Notes: generated from the sequence alone by a model not told the origin. Shown: positions 17,075 to 26,992, numbered from the stretch's first letter. The stretch: DNA of 64,000 bases from Burkholderiales bacterium (GCA_016790165.1 JAEUPL010000006.1:62001-126000); one strand, 5' to 3'. Made by a program: numbers and translations.

Positions 17075-18004
17075 TCAAAGTTTGGAGGTCAATTCGGGCA
17101 CGGCTTCAAAGAGATCGGCCACCAGCCCAAAGTCGGCCACGCTGAAAATCGGCGCGTCCGGATCCTTGTTGATGGCGACGATGACTTTGCTGTCCTTCAT
17201 GCCCGCCAGATGCTGGATGGCGCCGCTAATACCCACCGCGACGTACAGCTCGGGTGCCACGATCTTGCCGGTTTGGCCGACCTGATAGTCGTTCGGCACA
17301 AAGCCCGCGTCGACGGCGGCGCGCGAGGCCCCCATGGCGGCGTTCAGCTTGTCGGCGAGCGGTGTGAGCACCTCGCGGTATTTTTCGCCGGAACCCAGGC
17401 CGCGACCGCCGGACACGATGATCTTCGCGGCGGTGAGTTCGGGGCGTTCACTCTTGGTGATTTCCGCCGAAACAAAGCCGGCCACACCGCTGTCGGCGAC
17501 GGCCGCCACGTTTTCCACGGCGGCACTGCCACCCGAGGCCGCCGCGGCGAACGCCGTGCCGCGCACGGTGATGATCTTCACGCTGTCGGCCGACTTCACG
17601 GTCGCGTACGCGTTACCGGCGTAGATCGGACGCACGAAGGTGTCGCCGTCGATGACTTTGATGATGTCGCTGATCTGCGCCTTGTCGAGCAGGGCCGCCA
17701 CGCGCGGCGCCACGCTCTTGCCGTATGCGGTTGCCGGCGCGAGGATGTGGCTGTAGCCTGCGGCCACGGCCACCACTTGGGCTGCGGCGTTTTCGCTGAG
17801 CAGGTGGGCGTGTGCCGGACCATCGGCCAGCAACACTTTACTGACCCCGGCGACTTGCGCTGCCGCTGCGGCGGCTGCGTTGGCATTGTGACCCGCGACC
17901 AGCACGTGCACGTCGCCGCCGATGGCTGCCGCCGCCGAGATGACATTGAGTGTGGCGGCCTTCAGCGAGCCGTGATCGTGTTCTGCAATAACGAGATTGG
18001 CCAT
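17075..18004 (-). CDS. etfA: Electron transfer flavoprotein alpha subunit
   Basis: 309 residues, the usual length. The C-terminal FAD-binding domain is intact: [52 protein letters not shown] and [10 protein letters not shown]. The N-terminal domain is unusually Ala-rich but follows the family ([10 protein letters not shown]). With EtfB it accepts electrons from acyl-CoA dehydrogenases and hands them to ETF-QO, encoded at 35458-37140. Its ATG lies 2 nt after the etfB stop, so the two are translated together. Confidence 0.96.
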   Translation of the reverse strand: MANLVIAEHDHGSLKAATLNVISAAAAIGGDVHVLVAGHNANAAAAAAAQVAGVSKVLLADGPAHAHLLSENAAAQVVAVAAGYSHILAPATAYGKSVAPRVAALLDKAQISDIIKVIDGDTFVRPIYAGNAYATVKSADSVKIITVRGTAFAAAASGGSAAVENVAAVADSGVAGFVSAEITKSERPELTAAKIIVSGGRGLGSGEKYREVLTPLADKLNAAMGASRAAVDAGFVPNDYQVGQTGKIVAPELYVAVGISGAIQHLAGMKDSKVIVAINKDPDAPIFSVADFGLVADLFEAVPELTSKL

Positions 18005-18006
18005 GA

Positions 18007-18756
18007 TCAGATCACCTTCGCTTCATTCTTGAGTTTGTCGATCAGCGCGGCCACGTCGGCGACCTTGACGCCACCCTGGCGCTTGGGCGGCTCTTCCACT
18101 TTCAGAGTGGTCAGGCGCGGCGTGACATCCACACCAAGGTCGGCGGGCTTGACGTTGTCGAGCTGCTTCTTCTTCGCCTTCATGATGTTCGGCAGCGTCG
18201 CGTACCGCGGCTCATTGAGGCGCAGGTCCGTGGTGATGATGGCGGGCAGCTTGAGCGATACGGTTTCGAGGCCGCCGTCGACTTCACGCGTTACGGTCGC
18301 GGTGTCGCCCGCGACTTCAACTTTCGAGGCAAACGTGGCCTGACCCCAGCCGAGCAGCGCGGCCAGCATCTGGCCGGTCTGGTTGGCGTCGTCGTCGATG
18401 GCCTGCTTGCCCAGCACCACGAGTTTCGGCTGTTCCTTGTCGACCACCGCCTTGAGCAGTTTGGCGACGGCGAGCGGCTGCAGTTCAACGTCCGTCTCGA
18501 TCAGGATGCCACGGTCGGCGCCGATGGCCATGGCGTTGCGCAGCGTCTCCTGGCATTGCGCAACACCCGCTGACACGGCAACGATTTCGGTCGCGACGCC
18601 CTTTTCCTTGAGGCGAACAGCCTCTTCAACTGCGATCTCGCAGAACGGGTTCATCGACATCTTGACGTTGGCGATATCCACGCCCGAGTTGTCGGGTTTG
18701 ACGCGCACTTTCACGTTGTAGTCCACAACGCGCTTGACCGGGACGAGTATCTTCAC
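18007..18756 (-). CDS. etfB: Electron transfer flavoprotein beta subunit
   Basis: 249 residues, full length. Begins [20 protein letters not shown] and contains [19 protein letters not shown] and [17 protein letters not shown], the ETF-beta signature and AMP-binding segments. It forms the heterodimer with EtfA in the cytosol. It is the first gene of the etfBA operon. A palindromic operator-like site and a TATAAT sequence lie upstream (18799-18826). Confidence 0.97.
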   Translation of the reverse strand: MKILVPVKRVVDYNVKVRVKPDNSGVDIANVKMSMNPFCEIAVEEAVRLKEKGVATEIVAVSAGVAQCQETLRNAMAIGADRGILIETDVELQPLAVAKLLKAVVDKEQPKLVVLGKQAIDDDANQTGQMLAALLGWGQATFASKVEVAGDTATVTREVDGGLETVSLKLPAIITTDLRLNEPRYATLPNIMKAKKKQLDNVKPADLGVDVTPRLTTLKVEEPPKRQGGVKVADVAALIDKLKNEAKVI

Positions 18757-18798
18757 AACTTCTCCTGGAGGGCGACCGCACGGGGCGACGGTGCCTGC

Positions 18799-18826
18799 TT
18801 GACGTTAACGTTAACCTGCAATTATA
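18799..18826 (-). promoter_or_regulatory. etfB promoter with overlapping palindromic operator
   Basis: On the minus strand TATAAT occupies 18826-18821, giving a predicted transcription start near 18814. That start falls inside the near-palindrome TTGACGTTAACGTTAA (plus strand, 18799-18814), whose core GTTAACGTTAAC (18804-18815) is a perfect 12-nt palindrome. No good -35 is seen. The site resembles ACGTTAACGT-type operators that I recall for MerR-family LiuR-like regulators of acyl-CoA catabolism; this assignment is from memory. Confidence 0.5.
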
Positions 18827-18962
18827 GAAAGCATCTCAATCGCCGTAGTGGTCGAAATTGTGCAGCGTCTGGCGGCTGTCCGGCGCGGAGCGCGCGCTCT
18901 AAACGACGGCGAGCCGTAGCCACGGCCACCTGCGGCTGCCGATTGCGCTACGCTCGCCAGCA

Positions 18963-20903
18963 ATGGAAACCCGTTTCATTCGATTCGCTACTGCCCGGGC
19001 GGGGCGCGCACCTGCCGCAACGATGCCGGTGCTCGGCGCCGTCGCCGTGCTGGTCGCGTCGCTTGCCTATGTGATTGCGGCGGCCCATGGCGTGGTGACC
19101 ATCGACATCGCGCGCGATCTGGCGTGGGCGCGGGCAATTGCGGCGGGTGAGGCGTGGCCGCTGGCGGGGCCACCGATTGGCTCAATGAGTGTTCTCGCGG
19201 CGTGGTGGTACTACCTCGGCGCCCTGGTGTTGACCTTGACGCAGTCGCTCACCGGCTATTTTTCGCTGCTGGCGCTGGTTGCGGCGGCCAAGTTCTGGCT
19301 GGTTTACCGCGTCGGCTGCGCCTGGGTAGATCAGTCGTTTGCCATCGCCTTGGTGGCTGCGACTGCGCTGCCCGGCGTGGCCAGTTATCAACTGCTCGGG
19401 GTGGGACACCCACAGATGCTCGAGGCCGCGGTGTGGGCGAGCGCCCTGTTTGCGCTTCGCGCGCATCGTGCCGTAAGCGGCATTGATCGCCGGGGAACCA
19501 CGAGGTGGGCGCTCGCGCTGGGCGTCGCCGCCGGGCTTGCGCTCCATGCGCATCCGACGGTGGTGTTTCTCGCGCCCTGGTGGGCCATCTGGGTGTGGCG
19601 GCTGGCGCCGGATCGGCGATGGCCCGCAGCCGCCTGGTCGGTTGCAGGCGGGGCGCTGGTATTTTTGCCGCGTGTTGTCGCGGCGTTCACGAGCACGCCA
19701 GCGGCAACGGGTCTCCACGCGAACGCCGTTGCGGGCTTCGGTGGTTCCCTTGCGGGCGTCTGGCCCGTCGTGGTGAACCTGTGCTGGCAGCAGGCGCAGT
19801 ACGTGGCAGACACGCTGCTGGCCCCGTGGTCCGCCGTGCGTGAGCTGTGGCGCGTGATGTGGGCCGTGCTGCTGATCGTTACGTTGCTGGGCGCGGTACT
19901 CGCAATGGCAGATCACCGGCTGCGTCACCGGCTACTCGCCGGAGTCGGTACCCTCGCTGCGGTGCTTGCCGCCATAGCGCTGCTGCGTGATCACACGCCG
20001 TTCTATATGGCCTACGTGGCGCTGCCTCCGCTGGCTGTGGTGGTTGCCACCGCATGGTGCGGCTGGTGCCGCGTGCGCGGCGGGGCGGCCGTCAGTGCCG
20101 CGCTGGCGGCGGCGGTGCTGCTGGCTCACGTCACGCTGGCCGCCGGCGCGGTGACGACGGCGCGGAGCGGTTGGGTGTCGTCGCGACTGCCGTTGCATTC
20201 GAATTTGCAGGAGACGGCGACAACGACCCACGCCGAGTCACTCCTTCCGGCGCCAACGCGCGACGCGCTCGCTGCCGCCTGGTGGTGTGCTGGTGCAGTC
20301 GGGCCGCGGGTGGTCAGTGTGCACGGCGATCTGGCGATGGGACTGGACTATGGCTTGCAACACGAGGTGGGCTTGCGTTGCCCAACGCGACCCGCACTGC
20401 AGTTGGGCGGCCGGGAGGCGCCGTGGCTGGGGCTACCGCTGCACGCCTGGCAGGCGATGCAGTGGCGCCCGGAACGCGTGCTGAAAGGCTGGGGTTTGAC
20501 GCCGGTCGCGCCTGCTGCCGTTCTCGCCCCGCCGTCGCCGTTGCCGCCGGCCGACCCACGCGCGTACCCGCCCCGCTTCGATGCGATGCTCGCGGCAGCC
20601 CAGGCCGCGCCGTGGACGCACGCGTTTTCCTCGGATGACGAGTGGGTCATCGTGAGCGGTCTGCTGCCAACGAGCCCCCGCTTTTCTTCGTTGGCCAGCG
20701 CCGACGGAGCGACCGTCGAGCCGCGCTTGCGCTTTGCAAACACGGCGCTGTTTCGACGGCCCGCCTGCGAGCCATGTGCTGTGGGCGGCGCGCGCGCTGC
20801 GACGCGCTGGACAATCGCGGTGGCTGGGGCGGGACGGGAGTCGACGTCGATTGTGACGTTGCCGGCCACGCCGCGGCCGGTGGCTGCTACGCTCCCGCCA
20901 TGA
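18963..20903 (+). CDS. Polytopic GT-C-type glycosyltransferase-like membrane protein
   Basis: 646 residues with about nine to ten hydrophobic helices in the first ~400 and a soluble C-terminal domain. The first external loop has DIARDLAWARAIAAGEAWPL, reminiscent of the acidic catalytic loop of PMT/ArnT-like (GT-C) enzymes that use polyprenyl-phosphate sugars. No close family is recognised. The overlap of its stop with the start of a GtrA-family gene (ATGA) supports a role in sugar transfer to lipids or surface polymers. Confidence 0.65.
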   Translation: METRFIRFATARAGRAPAATMPVLGAVAVLVASLAYVIAAAHGVVTIDIARDLAWARAIAAGEAWPLAGPPIGSMSVLAAWWYYLGALVLTLTQSLTGYFSLLALVAAAKFWLVYRVGCAWVDQSFAIALVAATALPGVASYQLLGVGHPQMLEAAVWASALFALRAHRAVSGIDRRGTTRWALALGVAAGLALHAHPTVVFLAPWWAIWVWRLAPDRRWPAAAWSVAGGALVFLPRVVAAFTSTPAATGLHANAVAGFGGSLAGVWPVVVNLCWQQAQYVADTLLAPWSAVRELWRVMWAVLLIVTLLGAVLAMADHRLRHRLLAGVGTLAAVLAAIALLRDHTPFYMAYVALPPLAVVVATAWCGWCRVRGGAAVSAALAAAVLLAHVTLAAGAVTTARSGWVSSRLPLHSNLQETATTTHAESLLPAPTRDALAAAWWCAGAVGPRVVSVHGDLAMGLDYGLQHEVGLRCPTRPALQLGGREAPWLGLPLHAWQAMQWRPERVLKGWGLTPVAPAAVLAPPSPLPPADPRAYPPRFDAMLAAAQAAPWTHAFSSDDEWVIVSGLLPTSPRFSSLASADGATVEPRLRFANTALFRRPACEPCAVGGARAATRWTIAVAGAGRESTSIVTLPATPRPVAATLPP

Positions 20904-21412
20904 CTGCACCTTCCAACCCATCGGATGGCTCGCCATCCGGCCCGACCGACGCAACGTCCGCCTCGGCGCGCAGCACGGCGGCGCGAGAAACCGCGGGCCA
21001 GGCGGGACGCTACCTGATCGGGGCGTTTCTGGCGTTGGCGCTGGATGCAACCACCGTGTCGCTTTCGATGGGGTGGCAGGCGCCGGTGATCGTCTCGCGT
21101 GTCGCCGGGCTTCTGGTGGGCGTCACGACCACCTACTTTTTCAACCGTCGATTCACGTTTGATGCGCGGCACCCACCGTCACTGAGGGATTGGGGCCAGT
21201 ACGTCGTCGCACAGTCGCTGGGCACCGCGATCAACTTCGGTGTGTCGACCGGCTTGCTGTTCTTGCTGCGTGGTGGCGCGGCCGTGACGCTACCGCTGTG
21301 GCAGGTGTGGGGCGCCGTTCTCGCGGGCGCCGCCGCCGGCTTTTGCGTGAATTTCTTTACCGCGCGGCGACTGTTGCACCGACGCGGAGAGCCCGGCGAC
21401 GAGCGTCGATGA
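20900..21412 (+). CDS. GtrA-family membrane protein
   Basis: 170 residues from ATG 20900, overlapping the preceding stop. Four hydrophobic helices and the family motif TTYFFNRRFTF, followed later by GFCVNFFTARRL, identify a GtrA-like protein. Members are thought to flip or transport polyprenyl-linked sugars for cell-surface glycosylation. The Ser/Thr-rich N-terminal 35 residues are probably cytosolic. It is likely to work with the adjacent GT-C-like protein. Confidence 0.85.
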   Translation: MTAPSNPSDGSPSGPTDATSASARSTAARETAGQAGRYLIGAFLALALDATTVSLSMGWQAPVIVSRVAGLLVGVTTTYFFNRRFTFDARHPPSLRDWGQYVVAQSLGTAINFGVSTGLLFLLRGGAAVTLPLWQVWGAVLAGAAAGFCVNFFTARRLLHRRGEPGDERR

Positions 21413-21416
21413 TCAA

Positions 21417-21773
21417 CTACGACGGCGGGGGCGCAGACCGATTGCCGCTTCGAATGTCGACCGCGGTGGTCGGGTCGAGACTGGCGGGTGTGATCGGCGG
21501 CACCTGGGCGGCGGCGCGATTCATGCGGCGCATGTAACCGAGGGCGGTGACGGGCACACCAAACGCCCACAACCCGAGCACCAGTTTGACCGAACGCAGC
21601 GAGGGTTCGGCGTAGAGCAAGGCCACGGCGGCCAATCCGATGATGACCGAGGTGAACGGCAACATGACCCGCAGACTGGCGAGGTAGCGGTGCCACCCCG
21701 ACTGTTGCGACCATTCCCGCAGCGCGTCCCACGCTTCCACGGGCGGCGGTGCATCGCGACGCAGCAAACTCAT
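21417..21773 (-). CDS. Small membrane protein downstream of the enoyl-CoA hydratase gene
   Basis: 118 residues from ATG 21773, whose ATGA overlaps the upstream hydratase stop, strongly favouring this start. Two hydrophobic segments are visible (~37-53 VMLPFTSVIIGLAAVALL and ~60-78 VKLVLGLWAFGVPVTALGY), with a Pro/Ser-rich tail. No family is recognised. It ends 4 nt after the convergent GtrA gene. Confidence 0.6.
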   Translation of the reverse strand: MSLLRRDAPPPVEAWDALREWSQQSGWHRYLASLRVMLPFTSVIIGLAAVALLYAEPSLRSVKLVLGLWAFGVPVTALGYMRRMNRAAAQVPPITPASLDPTTAVDIRSGNRSAPPPS

Positions 21774-22654
21774 GCCTGTGTTTCCTCCATGGTGGGGGCG
21801 ACGTGCGCGTCCGGATCGGCGACACCTTCGGTTGCGCATCGGCGCTGCCAGACTGGCAACGGCTGCCGCGCGAGAAAGGCGTCGATGCCACGCTGTGCAT
21901 CCTGCCCGATCATGTCCCGAGCCATATTCGCGGCGGCAAGCGCGTAGGCGTCGTCAGCGTGGCCCGGTTCGCCGTGGTGAAGTCGCCGCAGCTGTCGGAG
22001 CAGCGCCTTGCCCGACATCAGCGCATGGGGCGACTTGCCGGCCAGCTGCGCCGCGAGGCCGGCGACCGCCTCGTCCAGCGCATCGTCATCGACAACCCGG
22101 TTGACCAGGCCCATCGCGAGCGCGCGATTCGCGTCGATGAAGTCGCCCGTGAAGAGCATCTCGGCAGCGTGTTTGGCGGCGAGGGTTTGCGTCAACGCGA
22201 CGGCTGGCGTGGAGCAGAACAGCCCCAGATTGACGCCGCTGGTGGCGAAGCGCGCTGACTGCGTCGCGATCGCCAGGTCGCAGGTCGCGACGAGCTGGCA
22301 ACCGGCAGCGGTGGCGATGCCGTGTACCGCGGCGATCACCGGTTGCGGCAGCGACTCCAGCGTCATCATCACGCGCGAACAGCGATCAAAGAGCGCGCGT
22401 TGCCACGCCTGTGCCGGATGCGCGCGCATCTCGCGCAGGTCGTGACCAGCGCAGAACGCTCGGCCCGCGCCGCGCAGCACCACCACCAGAATGTCGCGGT
22501 CGACGGCCACGGCGTCGAGTGCGCTCTGCAGCGCAACCAGCACCGCTTCCGACAATGCATTGAACTGCGCCGGGCGATTCAGGGTGATCGTCGCCGTGGC
22601 GCCGTCGCGGCTCACGAGCACCGGCGGCGGCAGTGGGTCTCGGTTCGTTTCCAT
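21770..22654 (-). CDS. Enoyl-CoA hydratase/isomerase family protein
   Basis: 294 residues from ATG 22654 (METNRDPLP); the frame extends further but without family character. The crotonase signatures are present: ITLNRPAQFNALS, the oxyanion segment RAFCAGHDLREM, and HGIATAAGCQLVATCDLAIA. GLFCSTPAVALTQ replaces the second catalytic Glu region of true hydratases, a feature shared with the human ECHDC3-like group, so hydratase activity is uncertain. It acts on acyl-CoA esters in the cytosol. It is divergent from the cobalamin adenosyltransferase gene. Confidence 0.85.
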   Translation of the reverse strand: METNRDPLPPPVLVSRDGATATITLNRPAQFNALSEAVLVALQSALDAVAVDRDILVVVLRGAGRAFCAGHDLREMRAHPAQAWQRALFDRCSRVMMTLESLPQPVIAAVHGIATAAGCQLVATCDLAIATQSARFATSGVNLGLFCSTPAVALTQTLAAKHAAEMLFTGDFIDANRALAMGLVNRVVDDDALDEAVAGLAAQLAGKSPHALMSGKALLRQLRRLHHGEPGHADDAYALAAANMARDMIGQDAQRGIDAFLARQPLPVWQRRCATEGVADPDAHVAPTMEETQA

Positions 22655-22760
22655 GGCAGGAGAGGATGGCGCACCCGGAGAAGACATGGCGCGCATTATC
22701 CGTTCTTCTAAACTACGAGGCCCAATTCTTTCCGCTCCCGGTTTCAATCCCGCGACAACC

Positions 22761-23321
22761 ATGGGCCATCGCCTCTCGAAAATCACGACCAAGACCGGCG
22801 ACGGCGGCACGACTGGCCTCGGCGACGGGTCGCGTGTGCCGAAGACGCACCCGCGCATCGTCGCCATCGGCGAGGTGGACGAGTTGAACTGCGTGGTCGG
22901 CCTGATGCTGACCGAACCGCTGCCGAGCGCGCTGCGCGAGGCAATGCTTGACGTGCAGCATGACCTGTTCGATCTCGGCGGCGAGTTGTCGATCCCGGGC
23001 TACAGCGCCATCACCGAGGCGCACGTCGCTCGGCTGGAGAGTCTGTCGGCGTCGCTGAACGAGACCCTGCCGATGCTGAAGGATTTCATTCTGCCGGGCG
23101 GATCGCGCGCCGCCGCCTATGCTCATCTGGTGCGGACCGTCGGGCGTCGTGCGGAGCGCGCGGTGCTTGTGCTCGCCGCGACGGACGCGGTGTCCGACGC
23201 CGTGCGCATTTACCTTAACCGTCTGAGCGATCTCGCGTTTGTGCTTGCACGCACACTCAACCGAGACGCCGGGCAACCCGACGTTCTTTGGCGCAAGGAC
23301 CGGCGCGGCGCCCTGCCGTAG
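22761..23321 (+). CDS. PduO-type cob(I)alamin adenosyltransferase
   Basis: 186 residues. The N-terminal ATP-binding motif KITTKTGDGGTTGLGDGSRV and C-terminal RIYLNRLSDLAFVLARTLNR are diagnostic of the PduO/MMAB type. It converts cob(I)alamin and ATP to adenosylcobalamin, the cofactor of methylmalonyl-CoA mutase and similar enzymes. In the context of acyl-CoA degradation genes, propionyl-CoA disposal is the likely use. An M3 peptidase follows after 134 bp. Confidence 0.93.
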   Translation: MGHRLSKITTKTGDGGTTGLGDGSRVPKTHPRIVAIGEVDELNCVVGLMLTEPLPSALREAMLDVQHDLFDLGGELSIPGYSAITEAHVARLESLSASLNETLPMLKDFILPGGSRAAAYAHLVRTVGRRAERAVLVLAATDAVSDAVRIYLNRLSDLAFVLARTLNRDAGQPDVLWRKDRRGALP

Positions 23322-23455
23322 CCGCGCCGGACGGCAAACGACATTGACCCCTCTGTCACTGACCACCCCGCGGGCCACGCGCCGATCATCCCCCCGGCAC
23401 AGCGCAACCCGCCAGTCCATCGCCTACCCGGCGTTTTCATCGAAAGTAGCAAGCC

Positions 23456-25513
23456 ATGCACAACCCGCTTCTCGCCCCCTGGAACGCACCCTACGGTCTG
23501 CCGCCGTTTGCCGCAACGCAGCCCGAGCACTTCGCACCTGCGTTCGAAGCGGCGTTCGCCGAGCATCGCGCCGAACTCGATGCCATTGCCCGCAATCCTG
23601 AGCCGGCCACGTTTGCCAACACGATTGCAGCGTTCGACCGGGCTGGCTGGAAGTTCGTGCGCATCAACGAGATGTTCGGCAATCTCGCTGCGGCGCACAC
23701 CAGCCCGGCGCTGGAAGCCGCCGAGCGCGACCTGGCTCCGAAAATTGCGACGCACCAAAGTGCGGTGTACATGAATCAAGCGTTGTTTGCCCGCATTGAC
23801 CGCGTGCTGAATTCGATTGAAGGTGCGTCGCTTTCTGCGGAAGATCGCCGCCTCGCTGAACGCATTCATCTCGACTTTGTACGTCAGGGGGCGCGGATCG
23901 CCACCGATCAACGTGAGCGCTATGCGGCCATCGTCGGCGAGCTGGCATCGCTCTCCACGCAGTTCTCGCAAAACGTGCTGAAAGACGAGACTGACTGGGT
24001 GCTCTGGCTCGACGACGAATCGTCACGGGCAGGCTTGCCCGCTGATGTGCTCAACGCGGCGCGCGCTGCCGCCGCCGAACGCGGCCGCGCCGATGGCTAT
24101 GCGATCACGCTGTCGCGCAGCTCGGTGGTTCCGTTTCTTACGTTTTCAACGCGGCGCGACTTGCGCAAGATTGCGTTTGATGCCTGGGTCTCACGCGGCG
24201 CCCACGACGGCCCGACCGACAATCGCCAACTGATTGTCGCCATTCTCAAACTGCGCCAGGAGCAGGCGGCGTTGCATGGTTATGCCACCTTTGCCGACTT
24301 TCAGCTCGTTGACCGCATGGCGAAGACGCCCGAGGCAGCGCGCGCGCTCATGCTGCAAGCCTGGGAGCCGGCCAAGGCGACGCTCGGTCGCGAAGCTGCG
24401 CTGCTCAATGCGAGCCGGATCGCGCACGATCAGCGCGAAGCGCTTGAGCCCTGGGATTGGCGTTTCTACGAGGAAAAGGTGCGCCAGTCGCACTTCAAGC
24501 TGGACGATGCAGCCGTCAAGCCGTACTTCGAGCTTGATCGCATGATCGCCGCCATGTTTGGCGTCGCCGGGCGGTTGTTTGGTCTGAGCTTCAAGGAGGT
24601 CACCCAGGCGCCGGGTATTCAGCTGTACCACCCCGACGTGCGGCTGTTCGAGGTGCACCGCGAGGGCCAGCTCAAGGCGCTGTTCATCTCGGATAACTTC
24701 GCGCGATCATCGAAGCGAGGCGGTGCCTGGATGTCCAGCTACCGCGTGCAGGGCCGCAACAGCGTGCACGGCGAGGTGATCCCCATTGTCGGCAACCACA
24801 ACAACTTCGCCAAGGCACCGGCGGGACAGCCCAACCTGATTTCGTTCGACGATGTGCGCACGCTGTTTCACGAATTCGGGCACGGCCTGCATGGCATGCT
24901 CTCCAACGTCCGCTACGAGCGACTGGCCGGCACCAACGTGTATCAGGACTACGTGGAGCTGCCGTCGCAGCTGATGGAACACTGGGCAACGACCACCGAG
25001 GTGCTCACCGAGTACGCTCGCCACTATCAGACCGGCGAGCCGATCCCGGCGGCGCTGGTTGAGCGCATTCAGGCGGCATCCCGCTTCGGCAGCGGGTTTG
25101 AAAATGTCCAGTACATCGCGTCCACGCTGACCGACCTGGCGCTGCACTCGCGCAGCCGTTTCGACGGTCTCGACGTTATGGCCTTCGAGCAGGACGCGCT
25201 GGCGAGCATCGGCATGCCGCGCGAAGCGCATCCCATGCACCGATTCACCGGTTTTCGGCATCTCTTTTCGGATGCGTCGTATGCGGCAGGCTATTACGTC
25301 TACATGTGGGCGGCCGTGCTCGACAACGACGCCTTCGAAGCATTCGAAGAAGCGGGCGACGCGTTCGATGTCGCCACCGCGAAGCGGCTGCACGACTATA
25401 TCTACTCCGCAGGCAGCTCCATTGAATCGGCCGACGCCTACAGAGCCTTCCGCGGTCGTGACGCGAACGTTGAGGCGATGTTGCGCAAGCGGGGGCTCGT
25501 CGCGACAGTGTGA
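23456..25513 (+). CDS. M3-family metallopeptidase, peptidyl-dipeptidase/oligopeptidase A type
   Basis: 685 residues. The zinc motif is HEFGHGLHG (His472, Glu473, His476), with a third ligand near Glu501 in YVELPSQLMEHW. The C-terminal FRHLFSDASYAAGYYVYMWA is typical of Dcp/PrlC enzymes. It has no signal peptide, so it is cytosolic. It degrades short peptides from protein turnover. The ATG is the first Met of the conserved start (HNPLLAPWNAPYGLPPF). Whether it is closer to Dcp or PrlC cannot be settled by eye. Confidence 0.93.
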   Translation: MHNPLLAPWNAPYGLPPFAATQPEHFAPAFEAAFAEHRAELDAIARNPEPATFANTIAAFDRAGWKFVRINEMFGNLAAAHTSPALEAAERDLAPKIATHQSAVYMNQALFARIDRVLNSIEGASLSAEDRRLAERIHLDFVRQGARIATDQRERYAAIVGELASLSTQFSQNVLKDETDWVLWLDDESSRAGLPADVLNAARAAAAERGRADGYAITLSRSSVVPFLTFSTRRDLRKIAFDAWVSRGAHDGPTDNRQLIVAILKLRQEQAALHGYATFADFQLVDRMAKTPEAARALMLQAWEPAKATLGREAALLNASRIAHDQREALEPWDWRFYEEKVRQSHFKLDDAAVKPYFELDRMIAAMFGVAGRLFGLSFKEVTQAPGIQLYHPDVRLFEVHREGQLKALFISDNFARSSKRGGAWMSSYRVQGRNSVHGEVIPIVGNHNNFAKAPAGQPNLISFDDVRTLFHEFGHGLHGMLSNVRYERLAGTNVYQDYVELPSQLMEHWATTTEVLTEYARHYQTGEPIPAALVERIQAASRFGSGFENVQYIASTLTDLALHSRSRFDGLDVMAFEQDALASIGMPREAHPMHRFTGFRHLFSDASYAAGYYVYMWAAVLDNDAFEAFEEAGDAFDVATAKRLHDYIYSAGSSIESADAYRAFRGRDANVEAMLRKRGLVATV

Positions 25514-25518
25514 ACCTT

Positions 25519-25541
25519 CCGCGACGCCATCCGCGTCGCGG
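25519..25541 (+). terminator. Hairpin downstream of the M3 peptidase gene
   Basis: A perfect 9-bp stem CCGCGACGC/GCGTCGCGG with a 5-nt loop starts 6 nt after the stop codon. No T-run follows, so termination would be atypical; the stem may instead protect the mRNA end. Confidence 0.45.
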
Positions 25542-25719
25542 CCGGTCTCTGCCGTTCGTAGTGCGCCTGTGACCCGCGATATTCCTTGCGTGTGAGAATG
25601 GTGTGACATCGCCTCGAACGCGTTCCTAATCCACGCGAGGTCCTGCCGGCGTCGGCGCGGCCTGTGTGGCGCAGCGTTGCACCTGAGGGAATGCCGATGG
25701 AAGTCGTCGGCGGGAATCT

Positions 25720-26295
25720 CTACACGAGCGAACGGCGCACCACGACGAATCCATCGTCCTGCTCCCTGACAATCGCGAAACCGGACGACAGGTAGAGCGA
25801 GAGCGGGCCGAAGTGGTTCTCGGCATCCGAGTGTGCGTCGCGCACCGGGTTGGCCTCCGCTACGAGCAGACCCTGATCCCGGAGCATCGCACACGCTGCG
25901 TTGAGGAGTGCCCGGGCGACGCCAGTGCGCCGGTGATCGCGGGCAACGACAAAGCACGTAATTTGTCCGATCTGCTCGGCGTTGGGGACGGGCTCGTCGG
26001 CGAACGATTCGAGCAGGGTTCGTGGCGCCGCATTGCACCAGCCGACCACCTCATCGCCACGGTAGGCCAGAAGCCCTTGCATGCGGTGACAGGCGATTCG
26101 GTCACAGGCCGCGGCCCGATTTTCGTCGGCGGTACGACTCTGCCAATTCACCACGCGATGATCAACGTAGAGAAACTGGCAGAAGCACGACTGCCATTTC
26201 GGGTTGTCGGCAAACGCCGCGCCTTGGAAGTAATTCAGGAAATCGTCCTTCAGTTCGGGCACCAGATGTCGAATGGTGAGATCGTTGCCGGTCAT
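25720..26295 (-). CDS. GNAT-family N-acetyltransferase
   Basis: 191 residues from ATG 26295 (MTGNDLTIRHLVPEL). Motif A appears as ITCFVVARDHRRTGVARALLNAA, with the Q/RxxGxA core as HRRTGVA, followed by LSLYLSSGFAIVRE. The N-terminal part contains a Cys/Trp-rich stretch (NPKWQSCFCQFLY) that I recall from a GNAT subgroup common in soil bacteria. The substrate is unknown. Confidence 0.85.
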   Translation of the reverse strand: MTGNDLTIRHLVPELKDDFLNYFQGAAFADNPKWQSCFCQFLYVDHRVVNWQSRTADENRAAACDRIACHRMQGLLAYRGDEVVGWCNAAPRTLLESFADEPVPNAEQIGQITCFVVARDHRRTGVARALLNAACAMLRDQGLLVAEANPVRDAHSDAENHFGPLSLYLSSGFAIVREQDDGFVVVRRSLV

Positions 26296-26451
26296 GCGAT
26301 GCTGTCCTTTGGCGCGGGGCGGGTGTTGGGGCGTGTCAACCCGCACTGGTGAATCGTAGTCAGTGGCAGTGTGCCTTCACGCGCAGCTCGGGGCCGGCAT
26401 CGCTGGCTGCGTCGGCACCCTGACCCCGTCGTGCTTCGCAGCCGCCGGACG

Positions 26452-26841
26452 CTACGCTTGCCTGGATTCGATCAGTTCGATCTTGTAGCCATCGGGGTCC
26501 TGAACGAAGGCGATGACGGTGCTGCCGCCTTTGACCGGGCCGGCTTCGCGGGTGACGTTGCCGCCGGCCGCGCGCACGGCGTCGCAGGCGGCCGCCGCAT
26601 TGGGCACGGCGATGGCGATGTGGCCGAAGCCTGCGCCCAGATCGTAGCTCGGCACGCCGTAGTTGTAGGTTAATTCGATGACGGCGCCGCTCGCTTCGTC
26701 ACCGTAGCCAACGAACGCGAGGGAATACTTTTGCTCGGGCCGATCGGTGGTGCGCAAGAGCTGCATGCCCATCACGCGGGTATAGAAATCAACCGAGCGC
26801 TGCAAATCGCCAACGCGGAGCATGGTGTGAAGAATGCGCAT
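26452..26841 (-). CDS. gloA: Lactoylglutathione lyase (glyoxalase I)
   Basis: 129 residues, the standard bacterial length. Begins [20 protein letters not shown] with metal ligand His5, a second set in VIELTYNYG (Glu) and GFGHIAIAV (His), and Glu in [11 protein letters not shown]. It isomerises the methylglyoxal-glutathione hemithioacetal to lactoylglutathione; the lack of the extra loops of the zinc type suggests a Ni/Co enzyme. Repeat copy 3 begins 11 bp beyond its start codon. Confidence 0.95.
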   Translation of the reverse strand: MRILHTMLRVGDLQRSVDFYTRVMGMQLLRTTDRPEQKYSLAFVGYGDEASGAVIELTYNYGVPSYDLGAGFGHIAIAVPNAAAACDAVRAAGGNVTREAGPVKGGSTVIAFVQDPDGYKIELIESRQA

Positions 26842-26851
26842 GGATGCCTTT

Positions 26852-26969
26852 CAGCTTTTTGGCGGTAACGACCACCCAGCGGTCGTTACCGGAGAAAAAA
26901 TGAGTAAGTCGACTTGAGTAATTTCGTGCCGATATTGAACGCCGGCTGGCGCATGCAGGCAAAAAGCCG
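26852..26969. repeat. 118-bp palindromic dispersed element, copy 3
   Basis: Begins CAGCTTTTTGGC and ends AAAAAGCCG (one change from GCTG), exactly 118 bp, with GTCGAC at 26908-26913 in the exact centre inside AAGTCGACTTG. The left half has a perfect 10-bp hairpin GGTAACGACC/GGTCGTTACC with a 7-nt loop. It fills nearly all of the space between gloA and the 2-hydroxyacid dehydrogenase gene. Confidence 0.85.
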
Positions 26970-26992
26970 TTGCGAAGCAAGCGGGGTAGTGA

